64,000 bases of DNA from positions 62,001 to 126,000 of the forward strand of contig NZ_JAABOQ010000005.1 of NCBI RefSeq assembly GCF_010671565.1, read 5' to 3'. A program made the position numbers and the translations under genes. The notes beneath the pieces are model-generated. The model did no database searches. It saw nothing but the letters and a program-made list of their open reading frames with translations, and was not told where the DNA came from. Origin of the DNA: Spongiivirga citrea. GTDB taxonomy: Bacteria > Bacteroidota > Bacteroidia > Flavobacteriales > Flavobacteriaceae. The number at the start of each line of letters is the position of its first letter. The stretch's first letter is position 1. Below, piece after piece: positions 26,718-34,311 of this stretch.

Positions 26718-29126
26718 TTAGGTCAAATCTTGATCAACCTTAACTTCTTTATCTTCTTTTGGTAGAATTTGAATAGCAGGCTTTTTAAGAATTTTCTTAT
26801 TTGCAATACTTTTTTCAAGTGATAATAATAAGCAAGGCAGCAGCAATAAGTTTGATAGCATAGCAAATAATAAAGTAGCAGAAACCAAACCTCCTAAAGC
26901 TACAGTACCGCCAAAACTAGAGATCATAAATACGGAAAAGCCAAAAAACAACACTATAGAAGTATAGAACATACTAACACCGGTTTCTTTTAAAGCGGCA
27001 TATACCGATTTTGTGACCTTCCAGCGATTGGCTTGTAGTTCTTGTCTGTATTTTGCCAGAAAATGTATGGTATCATCAACAGAAATACCAAATGCAATAC
27101 TAAATACTAATATAGTTGAAGGCTTTATCGGCACTCCTAAAAACCCCATCATTCCTGCTGTAATAAGTAGTGGCAGTAAGTTAGGAATTAATGAAATAAT
27201 GATCATTCTAAAGGAACGAAACATATAGGCCATAAATAGGGCAATCAGAATTATCGCTAATGATAATGAGATGACAAGATTATTAATCAAGTATTTAGTT
27301 CCTTTTAAAAATAGGAGTGCTTTCCCCGTTAAACTTACTTCATAGCGTTCTTCAGGAAATACCTTATTTATTTTGGACCATAAAGATTCCTCGATATCTT
27401 CCATCTTTTCGGTACCTATGTCTTGCATAAAAGTCGTAATGCGGGCTACTTGGCCTGTACTATCTACAAAACTATTAAGTAAGTTGGCGCTGTCCGATGA
27501 CTTTTTCGCATAAGATAAAATGAAACTATTCTCTTGTGAAGATGGTAATTGGTAGTACTTGGGTTTTCCGTTATAATATGCCTGTTTAGAATACTTGACC
27601 AAATTGGTTACAGAAATAGTTTTGGATAACTCAGGAGTTTCATCAATCAAGTTTTCTAACTCATCCATACGCTTTAGCGTGGAGAGCTTCATGACTCCAT
27701 TTTTCCGCTTAGTATCGATCATTACTTCTAATGGCATAATGCCATCAAATTCTTCTTCAAAAAAGCGGATGTCGTCGAAAAAGTCGGCTCGTTTAGGCAT
27801 ATCTTCTATAAGACTACCTGAAATTTTTATCTGATAAATACCAATAATACTCATAATAAGTAGTACTAGTGAAACAACATAAATTTCAATTCTATGATTG
27901 CGAACTACATGTTCCATCCACCCTACAAACCTGCCTATCCATCGTTTGTTTAAATGCTTTAAATGTTTGGTTTTAGGCAATGACATAAAGCTGTAAATGA
28001 TGGGAATGATCAATAAGGATAAAATGAATATGGCAACGATATTAATAGATGCAACGATACCAAATTCCTTTAATAACTGACTTTTGGTTAAAATGAATGT
28101 AGCAAACCCTGAAGCCGTCGTTAAATTGGTCATTAGCGTGGCGTTCCCAATTTTAGATATTACACGTTGTAATGATTTTGCCTGATTGCCATGTTTCTTA
28201 ACCTCCTGTTGGTACTTATTAATGAAGAAAATACAATTGGGAATTCCGATTACTATAATCAAAGGTGGTATCAGTGCGGTAAGAACAGTAATCTCATATT
28301 TTAACAGTCCAAGAATACCAAAAGCCCACATTACACCAACAATCACAACCACCATACTAATAAAAGTGGCTCGAAATGATCGAAAGAAAAAGAAGAAAAT
28401 AAATGAGGTGACCAATAGAGCCCCTAATACAAATAGACCTATTTCATCAACAATATTTTGGGCATTAAGCGTACGAACATAGGGCATACCACTTACGCGA
28501 ACGTCAAGTCCAGTTTCTTCTTCAAAACTTTCAATTAGCGGTATTAACTCATTAAATACAAAGTTTTTTCTAACGGATGTATTGACAATACTCTTATCAA
28601 TATAAACCGCAGTGCGCAATGTGCCACTTTCTTTATTATATAGAAGACTTTCATAAAAAGGGAGGTTTTCAAAAAGCTCTTTTTTAATTTTTGAAACCTG
28701 ATCTGCCGATTCGAGTTTGGTTTTAATGAGATCTTCAAGTACGAAGGTTTCATTCTTTCTGTCTGCGACTAGTTTTTTTAGATCACCAACCGAAATGACG
28801 GCTTCAACTTCAGGAAACGCATTAAATCGTTTGCTAAGTTTGTTCCAAGCATTGAAATTTCTAACTGTAAAAAGTGCGGGATCTTTTACCGCGAGCACGA
28901 TCAAATTTCCTTCTTCACCAAAGATATCTAGAAACTTGTTGTAAGTAACGTTTACCTCATGATCATCAGGCAGCAAATTGGCCTCGGTATAGGTAAAGCG
29001 CATATGTTTCCATTGTGTTCCAAGCGTAGCCGTAGCTGCTACGAGCAAAACAAGAATTAAAATGCGATTTCTAAGAATGATCCTCGATACGGTTGGCCAA
29101 AAACCTGAGGTATTTAATGTTGCCAT
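26718..29126 (-). CDS. RND superfamily (MMPL-type) exporter
   Basis: An 802-residue inner-membrane protein with the duplicated RND/MMPL plan: one membrane helix at the N-terminus, a large outer loop (about residues 45-225), five helices (about 229-390), a second lone helix (about 415-435), a second loop, and five more helices (about 630-775). The second half carries a typical FSIAFGISVDDTIHFLAKYR segment. Known relatives move lipids, hopanoids or drugs; the cargo here cannot be read. It lies downstream of frr but has its own TACCTTTG box, with the frr terminator between. Confidence 0.85.
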   Translation of the reverse strand: MATLNTSGFWPTVSRIILRNRILILVLLVAATATLGTQWKHMRFTYTEANLLPDDHEVNVTYNKFLDIFGEEGNLIVLAVKDPALFTVRNFNAWNKLSKRFNAFPEVEAVISVGDLKKLVADRKNETFVLEDLIKTKLESADQVSKIKKELFENLPFYESLLYNKESGTLRTAVYIDKSIVNTSVRKNFVFNELIPLIESFEEETGLDVRVSGMPYVRTLNAQNIVDEIGLFVLGALLVTSFIFFFFFRSFRATFISMVVVIVGVMWAFGILGLLKYEITVLTALIPPLIIVIGIPNCIFFINKYQQEVKKHGNQAKSLQRVISKIGNATLMTNLTTASGFATFILTKSQLLKEFGIVASINIVAIFILSLLIIPIIYSFMSLPKTKHLKHLNKRWIGRFVGWMEHVVRNHRIEIYVVSLVLLIMSIIGIYQIKISGSLIEDMPKRADFFDDIRFFEEEFDGIMPLEVMIDTKRKNGVMKLSTLKRMDELENLIDETPELSKTISVTNLVKYSKQAYYNGKPKYYQLPSSQENSFILSYAKKSSDSANLLNSFVDSTGQVARITTFMQDIGTEKMEDIEESLWSKINKVFPEERYEVSLTGKALLFLKGTKYLINNLVISLSLAIILIALFMAYMFRSFRMIIISLIPNLLPLLITAGMMGFLGVPIKPSTILVFSIAFGISVDDTIHFLAKYRQELQANRWKVTKSVYAALKETGVSMFYTSIVLFFGFSVFMISSFGGTVALGGLVSATLLFAMLSNLLLLPCLLLSLEKSIANKKILKKPAIQILPKEDKEVKVDQDLT

Positions 29127-29145
29127 TCGCTGTTTTTACTGCTGG

Positions 29146-29153
29146 CAAAGGTA
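29146..29153 (-). promoter_or_regulatory. Promoter -7 box for the MMPL exporter
   Basis: TACCTTTG on the minus strand, 19 bases before the ATG; full match to TAnnTTTG, no TTG at the standard spacing. Confidence 0.45.
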
Positions 29154-29233
29154 ATTGAATATTTAGGAAGTATGAAGTGCGATTCTGGATTTAAGGAAAA
29201 TAGAAAATAGCTTATCAAACTGGATAAAATAAA

Positions 29234-29264
29234 AAAGCATCTTTCCGAATAAGGTAGATGCTTT
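29234..29264 (-). terminator. Terminator after frr
   Basis: AAAGCATCT (29234-29242) pairs with AGATGCTTT (29256-29264); on the minus strand the hairpin ends in a T-run and lies 29 bases after the frr stop. Confidence 0.7.
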
Positions 29265-29293
29265 AAACTTGTTACTGTCTACTAAAAACTAAA

Positions 29294-29851
29294 CTATACA
29301 GTCATAATCTCTTTTTCCTTAGAATCAAAAATATCATCTATATGCTTAATATGTTTATCAGTTAAATTTTGCACATCGATCTCAGCATTTTTCTTTACAT
29401 CTTCTGATGCGTCTTCTATTTTTTTAATATCGTTGTTTGCGTCTTTACGGGCATTTCGCACGCCTACTTTTGCATCTTCCGTTTCGGCTTTGGCCTGTTT
29501 TGCAAGGTCTCTACGGCGCTCTTCTGTTAATGGCGGAACATTGATAATAACAGTTTCTCCATTATTCATGGGATTAAAACCTAAGTTTGCCATCATGATT
29601 CCACGCTCAATTTCCTGTAACATCGATTTTTCCCAAGGTTGAACCGTAATAGTACGACCATCTAGGGTATTAACATTTGCCACTTGAGTTAGTGGGGTTT
29701 GCGTACCATAATAATCAACCATCACACTGCCTAACATAGAAGGACTGGCTTTGCCAGCACGAATATTAGCTAATTGCTTGACCAAATGAGCTATAGCAGC
29801 TTCCATTGACTCATTGGTAGCATCTAATATAAATTGAATTTCATCGTTCAT
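29294..29851 (-). CDS. frr: Ribosome recycling factor
   Basis: RRF splits the post-termination ribosome together with EF-G. The 185-residue protein is of standard length, with the conserved IRAGKASPSMLGSVMVDYYGTQTPLTQVANV region, in pieces, and the helical VGVRNARKDANNDIKK segment. It follows pyrH by 55 bases, the usual pairing, and a clear terminator closes the unit. Confidence 0.97.
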   Translation of the reverse strand: MNDEIQFILDATNESMEAAIAHLVKQLANIRAGKASPSMLGSVMVDYYGTQTPLTQVANVNTLDGRTITVQPWEKSMLQEIERGIMMANLGFNPMNNGETVIINVPPLTEERRRDLAKQAKAETEDAKVGVRNARKDANNDIKKIEDASEDVKKNAEIDVQNLTDKHIKHIDDIFDSKEKEIMTV

Positions 29852-29906
29852 AATACAATTGCTTTATTGTAAAAATAGCATTTCAAATATTAAGCCACAA
29901 ATGAGG

Positions 29907-30614
29907 TTATAGGTTTACTTTGGTTCCAACATTTTCTCCAGAAACGATTTTTAATAGGTTTCCTTTCTTATTCATATCGAAAACAATAATGGGTAATTCG
30001 TTTTCCTGACTCAAGGTAAATGCAGTAGTATCCATAACTTTTAGGCCTTTTTTCAGCACATCTTCAAAAGAAATAGCATCGAATTTGGTTGCGTCTTTAT
30101 TCTTTTCAGGGTCGGATGTATAAATACCATCGACACGTGTTCCTTTTAAGATTACATCGGCCTCAATTTCTATTGCGCGTAGGGCTGCAGCAGAATCGGT
30201 AGTGAAATAAGGATTCCCCGTTCCTCCACCAAAAATAACAACCCTTCCTTTTTCCAAATGGCGTAGGGCTCTTCTTCTTATAAAAGGCTCGGCAACTTCA
30301 TTTATTTTAATGGCAGATTGTACTCTTGTTTGTACTCCGGCATTATCTAAAGCGCTTTGCAATGCTAATGCATTAATTACCGTTGCGAGCATTCCCATAT
30401 GATCACCTTGAACACGGTCCATACCGGCACTTGCTCCTGCGACTCCTCTAAAGATGTTTCCGCCACCAATAACAATAGCGACTTGCACGCCTTTGTCAAC
30501 AGCCTGTTTTATTTCTTGTGCATATTCTGAAAGGCGTTTGGGATCGATACCATACTGACGATCCCCCATAAGTGCTTCGCCTGAGAGCTTAAGTAAAATT
30601 CTTTTGTATTGCAT
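29907..30614 (-). CDS. pyrH: UMP kinase
   Basis: UMP kinase makes UDP from UMP in pyrimidine synthesis. The 235-residue protein belongs to the amino-acid-kinase fold: [10 protein letters not shown] (8-17), [26 protein letters not shown] and the [18 protein letters not shown] region are all intact. Just upstream lies a tsf terminator and then a TATATTTG box, so pyrH-frr can be transcribed apart from rpsB-tsf. Confidence 0.97.
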   Translation of the reverse strand: MQYKRILLKLSGEALMGDRQYGIDPKRLSEYAQEIKQAVDKGVQVAIVIGGGNIFRGVAGASAGMDRVQGDHMGMLATVINALALQSALDNAGVQTRVQSAIKINEVAEPFIRRRALRHLEKGRVVIFGGGTGNPYFTTDSAAALRAIEIEADVILKGTRVDGIYTSDPEKNKDATKFDAISFEDVLKKGLKVMDTTAFTLSQENELPIIVFDMNKKGNLLKIVSGENVGTKVNL

Positions 30615-30634
30615 TTTTTGTTGTAGAAGTTTTG

Positions 30635-30642
30635 CAAATATA
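30635..30642 (-). promoter_or_regulatory. Promoter -7 box for pyrH-frr
   Basis: TATATTTG on the minus strand, 20 bases before the pyrH ATG. No TTG at the standard spacing. It lies between the tsf terminator and pyrH. Confidence 0.5.
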
Positions 30643-30717
30643 ACTAATATGCTGGCGAAGTATAAAACGGAATTTTCAAGTTTTTTGAAACTTCGTAGGC
30701 GATGAGTTCACACAAAA

Positions 30718-30755
30718 AAACCTGGTAGCTATTTAAAAAAATACTTACCAGGTTT
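30718..30755 (-). terminator. Terminator after tsf
   Basis: AAACCTGGTA (30718-30727) pairs with TACCAGGTTT (30746-30755); on the minus strand it is followed by a run of seven T, 25 bases after the tsf stop. Confidence 0.75.
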
Positions 30756-30780
30756 ATTATTTATAAAGAATAAGTGAAAC

Positions 30781-31746
30781 TTACACTAAAGAAACTCTTT
30801 TAAAATCGACAACAGTAACGTCACCAAAAGTTTTTACGTAATCTTCTACCGTCTTCTTCTCATCCATGATGAATTTTTGATCTAAAAGACACTGCTCTTG
30901 ATCTAAAGTCGTATTGTCAGAAACAAAACGCTCCATCTTACCAGGAAGAATTCTATCCCAAATTTGCTCTGGCTTGCCTTCAGCTTTTAATTGCTCTTTT
31001 GCATCAGCCTCTGCTTTAGCCATAACTTCAGGAGTTAATTGTAGCATTGAAATGTATTGTGGTACATTTTTCAATGTCTTTCCTAAACGAGCTAATTCTT
31101 CATTCTCCTTAGAGATTTCAGCAATTCTTGCTTCAGTTTCAGCAGCTACATAAGCAGGATCGAACCCTTTGTATGATAATGAAGTGGCTCCCATAGAAGC
31201 TACTTGCATTGCTAATTCTTTAGTCAACTGCTCAGCTTTGTCAGCTTTGTCAGACAAACCTACAACTGCAGCGATTTTTTTACCATGAACATATGAACCG
31301 ATAAAATCAGCACTTAACTTTTCGAAACCACCGATCTCGATTTTTTCACCAATTACACCAGTTTGCTCAGTAAGCTTATCGGCAACGGTCATACCGTTAA
31401 AATCGGCTGCTAAAAATGCATCTTTAGAATCAACAGTCATTGCTATATCAGCAAGTTGATCAGCTAAAGCGACAAAATCGTCATTTTTTGCAACGAAATC
31501 AGTTTCACAGTTTAATGAAAATACGACAGCCTGTGTTTTATCATCATTAACTCTAGCTACAGCAACACCTTCAGAAGAATCTCTGTCAGCACGCTTTGCA
31601 GCAACTTTTTGTCCTTTTTTGCGCAGTACTTCGATTGCTTTGTCAAAATCACCTTCAGCTTCAACTAAGGCTTTTTTACAATCCATCATACCAGCACCAG
31701 TGGCTTTTCTTAATTTATTTACCTCTGCGGCGGTAACTTTTACCAT
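30781..31746 (-). CDS. tsf: Elongation factor Ts
   Basis: EF-Ts recharges EF-Tu with GTP. The 321-residue protein has the N-terminal UBA-like domain (VNKLRKATGAGMMDCKKALVEA), the SSEGVAVARV junction and the FSLNCETDFVAKNDDFV core motif that contacts EF-Tu. It is longer than the E. coli protein (283) by an insert in the second half, as usual for Bacteroidota. It follows rpsB; an inverted repeat lies between the two. Confidence 0.96.
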   Translation of the reverse strand: MVKVTAAEVNKLRKATGAGMMDCKKALVEAEGDFDKAIEVLRKKGQKVAAKRADRDSSEGVAVARVNDDKTQAVVFSLNCETDFVAKNDDFVALADQLADIAMTVDSKDAFLAADFNGMTVADKLTEQTGVIGEKIEIGGFEKLSADFIGSYVHGKKIAAVVGLSDKADKAEQLTKELAMQVASMGATSLSYKGFDPAYVAAETEARIAEISKENEELARLGKTLKNVPQYISMLQLTPEVMAKAEADAKEQLKAEGKPEQIWDRILPGKMERFVSDNTTLDQEQCLLDQKFIMDEKKTVEDYVKTFGDVTVVDFKRVSLV

Positions 31747-31771
31747 TTCTGTAAGTATTTAAATTATGTAA

Positions 31772-31805
31772 ATAATGGCCGCTAAAATTAAAGAGCGGCC
31801 ATTAT
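31772..31805 (-). promoter_or_regulatory. Perfect inverted repeat between rpsB and tsf (possible attenuator)
   Basis: A 12-bp perfect stem, ATAATGGCCGCT (31772-31783) / AGCGGCCATTAT (31794-31805), with a 10-base loop, lies between the rpsB stop and the tsf start. The minus-strand downstream flank is T-rich but not a clean T-run, so partial termination or an mRNA-end-protecting hairpin are both possible. Confidence 0.55.
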
Positions 31806-31828
31806 CTAAATATTGTTTTTAAATGAAA

Positions 31829-32749
31829 TTATTCGGCGGCTTTTTCTTCTTCCTCTTTCTTAGCCTTCGCTTTTTTAGCAGGAGCCTTTTTTGCTGGCTT
31901 TTCTGTTTTTGCTTCAGCTTTAGGAGCCTTTTCTGCCTTAGGAGCAGCTTCTGCTTTTGCCTCTTTCGCTACTTCCGGAGTAGTTTCTTCAGCAACAGCT
32001 TCTGCCTTTGGAGCTTCTTCTTTTTTAGCTACCTCTTCCTTCTTAGCATCTTTATCAGCTTTTCTGTCAGCCAAACCTTCAGCAACCGCTTCAGTAACAT
32101 GTCCTAAGATATTCTCAATAGACTTAGATGCATCATCGTTAGCAGGAATCACATAATTTACTTCGCGTGGGTCAGAATTGGTATCGACCATTGCAAAAAT
32201 TGGAATGTTTAATTTCTGTGCTTCTTTAATTGCGATGTGCTCACGCTTAATATCTACAACGAACAACGCTCCTGGAAGACGAGTCATGTCAGAAATAGAA
32301 CCTAAGTTCTTTTCTAATTTAGCACGAAGACGATCTACTTGTAAACGCTCTTTCTTAGAAAGGGTCATGAACGTACCATCTTTCTTCATACGATCGATAG
32401 ATGCCATTTTCTTAACAGCTTTTCTGATCGTTACAAAGTTAGTTAGCATTCCACCTGGCCATCTCTCAGTAATGTAAGGCATGTTTACATTTGCTGCTTT
32501 TTCAGCAACGATGTCTTTTGCTTGTTTTTTGGTAGCTACGAAAAGGATTTTTCTACCAGATGCTGCAATCTTTTTTAAAGCTTCATTAGCTTCTTCAATC
32601 TTAGCAGCAGTTTTGTAAAGATTGATAATGTGAATCCCATTACGCTCCATATAAATATATGGTGCCATGTTCGGATCCCATTTACGGGTCAGGTGACCAA
32701 AGTGTACACCTGCCTCAAGTAAGTTTTTTACTTCTATTTGTTTTGCCAT
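31829..32749 (-). CDS. rpsB: 30S ribosomal protein S2 with long charged C-terminal tail
   Basis: The S2 core runs from MAKQIEVKNLLEAGVHFGH to about residue 230, with the canonical KWDPNMAPYIY, ERWPGGMLTNF and NSDPREVNYVIPANDDA segments. Residues from about 232 to the end are a low-complexity Lys/Ala/Glu/Pro tail of about 75 residues that E. coli S2 lacks. The ATG at 32749 is chosen over an upstream TTG because it gives the conserved N-terminus. It lies 158 bases after rpsI. Confidence 0.95.
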   Translation of the reverse strand: MAKQIEVKNLLEAGVHFGHLTRKWDPNMAPYIYMERNGIHIINLYKTAAKIEEANEALKKIAASGRKILFVATKKQAKDIVAEKAANVNMPYITERWPGGMLTNFVTIRKAVKKMASIDRMKKDGTFMTLSKKERLQVDRLRAKLEKNLGSISDMTRLPGALFVVDIKREHIAIKEAQKLNIPIFAMVDTNSDPREVNYVIPANDDASKSIENILGHVTEAVAEGLADRKADKDAKKEEVAKKEEAPKAEAVAEETTPEVAKEAKAEAAPKAEKAPKAEAKTEKPAKKAPAKKAKAKKEEEEKAAE

Positions 32750-32907
32750 TTGTAATAGTTTACGTTCCGTCAAATTAGCAACCTTTCGTTTTTACGACTT
32801 GGTTTAGATGCTAAACTACTCCCTTTAATACAAGATTAATAGGTAGTTAACGACAACTTATTTCAAAAATTAAATGAACGAATATTGGAGATGAGTCCAA
32901 TAGACAA

Positions 32908-33294
32908 TTAACGCTTAGAGAACTGGAATTTCTTACGCGCTTTCTTCTGACCGAATTTCTTACGTTCTACCATTCGTGCGTCACGAGTAAGTAGTCCTTC
33001 TGGTTTAAGCTCGGTTCTGTTTTCCTCATTCACTTCACACATTGCGCGAGAAAGAGCAAGACGAACAGCCTCAGCTTGACCAGTAATACCACCACCGTAC
33101 ACATTTACTTTAACGTCAAAGTTACCTTCGTTACCGGTCAAGGCAAAAGGCTGTTGTACTTTGTACTGTAAAGTAGCTGTGGTAAAGTAGTCATTCAGCT
33201 CACGATTGTTAACCGTGATATTCCCTTTTCCTTCAGAAACATACACACGGGCAACTGCCGTTTTTCTACGGCCGATTTTGTGAATTACTTGCAT
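32908..33294 (-). CDS. rpsI: 30S ribosomal protein S9
   Basis: A 128-residue S9 of normal length, from HKIGRRKTAVARVYV at the N-terminus to the conserved KKFQFSKR tail that reaches the P-site tRNA. The start codon overlaps the rplM stop (TAATG), so rplM-rpsI are translationally coupled. Confidence 0.97.
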   Translation of the reverse strand: MQVIHKIGRRKTAVARVYVSEGKGNITVNNRELNDYFTTATLQYKVQQPFALTGNEGNFDVKVNVYGGGITGQAEAVRLALSRAMCEVNEENRTELKPEGLLTRDARMVERKKFGQKKARKKFQFSKR

Positions 33295-33749
33295 TACTTT
33301 AAATCGTTTAAATTAATCGTTTTAGGCTTTTGAGCCTCTTTGTTGTGTTCTGGTCCAACAAATACCGTCAGGTTTCTGAATAAAGCAGCACCTAATTTGT
33401 TTTTAGGTAGCATTCCTTTAACAGACTTTTCAACTAAGCTAGCAGGATTTTTTGCAAACACCTCATTCGCTGTTAACGAACGTTGCCCACCAGGATAACC
33501 TGTGTGGCGGATGTATTGTTTTTCTTCCCACTTTTTACCTGTTAAGTTGATTTTTTCTGCATTGATAATGATAACATTATCGCCACAATCAACATGCGGA
33601 GTATAGTTAGGTTTGTATTTTCCTCTAAGTAGTTTTGCTACTTTAGAAGCCATACGACCAAGGGTTTGCCCCTCAGCATCAACCACAACCCACTCTTTGT
33701 TAACAGTTGCTTTATTAGCTGAAACAGTTTTGTAACTTAATGTGTTCAC
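33294..33749 (-). CDS. rplM: 50S ribosomal protein L13
   Basis: L13 helps begin 50S assembly. The frame extends upstream to an ATG at 33791, but the conserved flavobacterial N-terminus (NTLSYKTVSANKATVNKEW) starts right after a GTG at 33749, giving a 151-residue protein, the normal length. Conserved VVDAEGQTLGRMASKVA, HVDCGDNVIIINA and KGMLPKNKLG segments are present. First gene of the rplM-rpsI-rpsB-tsf run, with a textbook promoter 83 bases upstream. Confidence 0.95.
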   Translation of the reverse strand: MNTLSYKTVSANKATVNKEWVVVDAEGQTLGRMASKVAKLLRGKYKPNYTPHVDCGDNVIIINAEKINLTGKKWEEKQYIRHTGYPGGQRSLTANEVFAKNPASLVEKSVKGMLPKNKLGAALFRNLTVFVGPEHNKEAQKPKTINLNDLK

Positions 33750-33831
33750 ACTAATAATTTTTTTGCTTGTTATTACAAGCATATTAAACATTCCATTTTC
33801 CGTACTGAAACCACGTTCAATTTACGGGCTG

Positions 33832-33861
33832 CAAATGTACGATTATATCTTTATTTTACAA
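33832..33861 (-). promoter_or_regulatory. Bacteroidota-type promoter for the rplM-rpsI ribosomal operon
   Basis: Minus strand: TTG (33859-33861), a gap of 19, then TACATTTG (33832-33839). Both elements match the consensus. The predicted leader before the GTG start of rplM is about 75 bases. Confidence 0.65.
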
Positions 33862-34003
33862 ACACCCAAAAGCTAATTGTTTAGCTAGGTTTTTAGTGCG
33901 AGTTTTTAATTGTAAAAACATGTGATTTTTTGTTTGGCAATCAAAATTGAAAACCGCCAACTGCAACCGTAGGTTGTAGACTTAAAAAAGGGTGTTTTCC
34001 CCG

Positions 34004-34034
34004 TTGACCAGAACTGTACTTTATTATAAATTTG
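34004..34034 (+). promoter_or_regulatory. Bacteroidota-type promoter for the 38-residue membrane protein gene
   Basis: TTG (34004-34006), a gap of 20, then TAAATTTG (34027-34034): both elements match. A GGGTGTTTTCCCC element (33990-34002) sits immediately upstream. Confidence 0.65.
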
Positions 34035-34040
34035 TTATGG

Positions 34041-34086
34041 AGATTAGTAATTGGTAAATGCAGGTTTGCAATTAAGTATCTAATCT
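34041..34086 (+). promoter_or_regulatory. Long hairpin at the 5' end of the small-gene leader
   Basis: AGATTAG+TAATTG (34041-34053) pairs with CAATTA (34069-34074) and CTAATCT (34080-34086), a 13-bp helix with a 5-base bulge on the 3' side. It begins about where the transcript should start and ends 13 bases before the ATG at 34100. Confidence 0.5.
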
Positions 34087-34099
34087 AAAACAAGCGGGC

Positions 34100-34216
34100 A
34101 TGAAACAATTAAACGAAATTACCAACCAAGATCATTATCTTATTTACTATCCTATAGTAGCCATTGCGCTTATGATTGTAGGAGTAGCAATTAACCTTTA
34201 CACCATTTTCGGGTAA
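34100..34216 (+). CDS. Small single-span membrane protein, 38 residues
   Basis: A short open frame, ATG to TAA. The first 17 residues are polar (MKQLNEITNQDHYLIYY), followed by a hydrophobic span of about 20 residues (PIVAIALMIVGVAINLYTIF) ending in Gly. The layout predicts one transmembrane helix with a very short tail. Support comes from context: a complete promoter, a structured leader and a separate terminator enclose exactly this frame, and no other frame fits. I do not recognise the family. It lies directly upstream of a TPR histidine kinase gene but in its own transcript, so a link to that kinase is only a guess. Confidence 0.6.
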   Translation: MKQLNEITNQDHYLIYYPIVAIALMIVGVAINLYTIFG

Positions 34217-34238
34217 AAACTTATTTGAATAGTGTAAG

Positions 34239-34268
34239 AACGCGGCCTAACCAGTCGCGTTTTTTTTA
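34239..34268 (+). terminator. Terminator after the 38-residue protein gene
   Basis: AACGCG (34239-34244) pairs with CGCGTT (34256-34261), followed by a run of nine T. It separates the small gene from the histidine kinase gene. Confidence 0.7.
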
Positions 34269-34311
34269 TACCTTATTTTGTATTTTGCACACCTAACTAA
34301 CAGACCGGATT

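Noticed and set aside
31823-32107. Plus-strand open frame of 94 codons rich in Phe/Leu/Ser, looking like a membrane protein
   Set aside because: It is the antisense of the Lys/Glu/Ala-rich tail of rpsB; low-complexity coding DNA gives long hydrophobic antisense frames by chance.
33750-33791. Upstream ATG start of rplM
   Set aside because: The residues before the GTG at 33749 do not match L13, while the GTG start gives the usual 151-residue protein.
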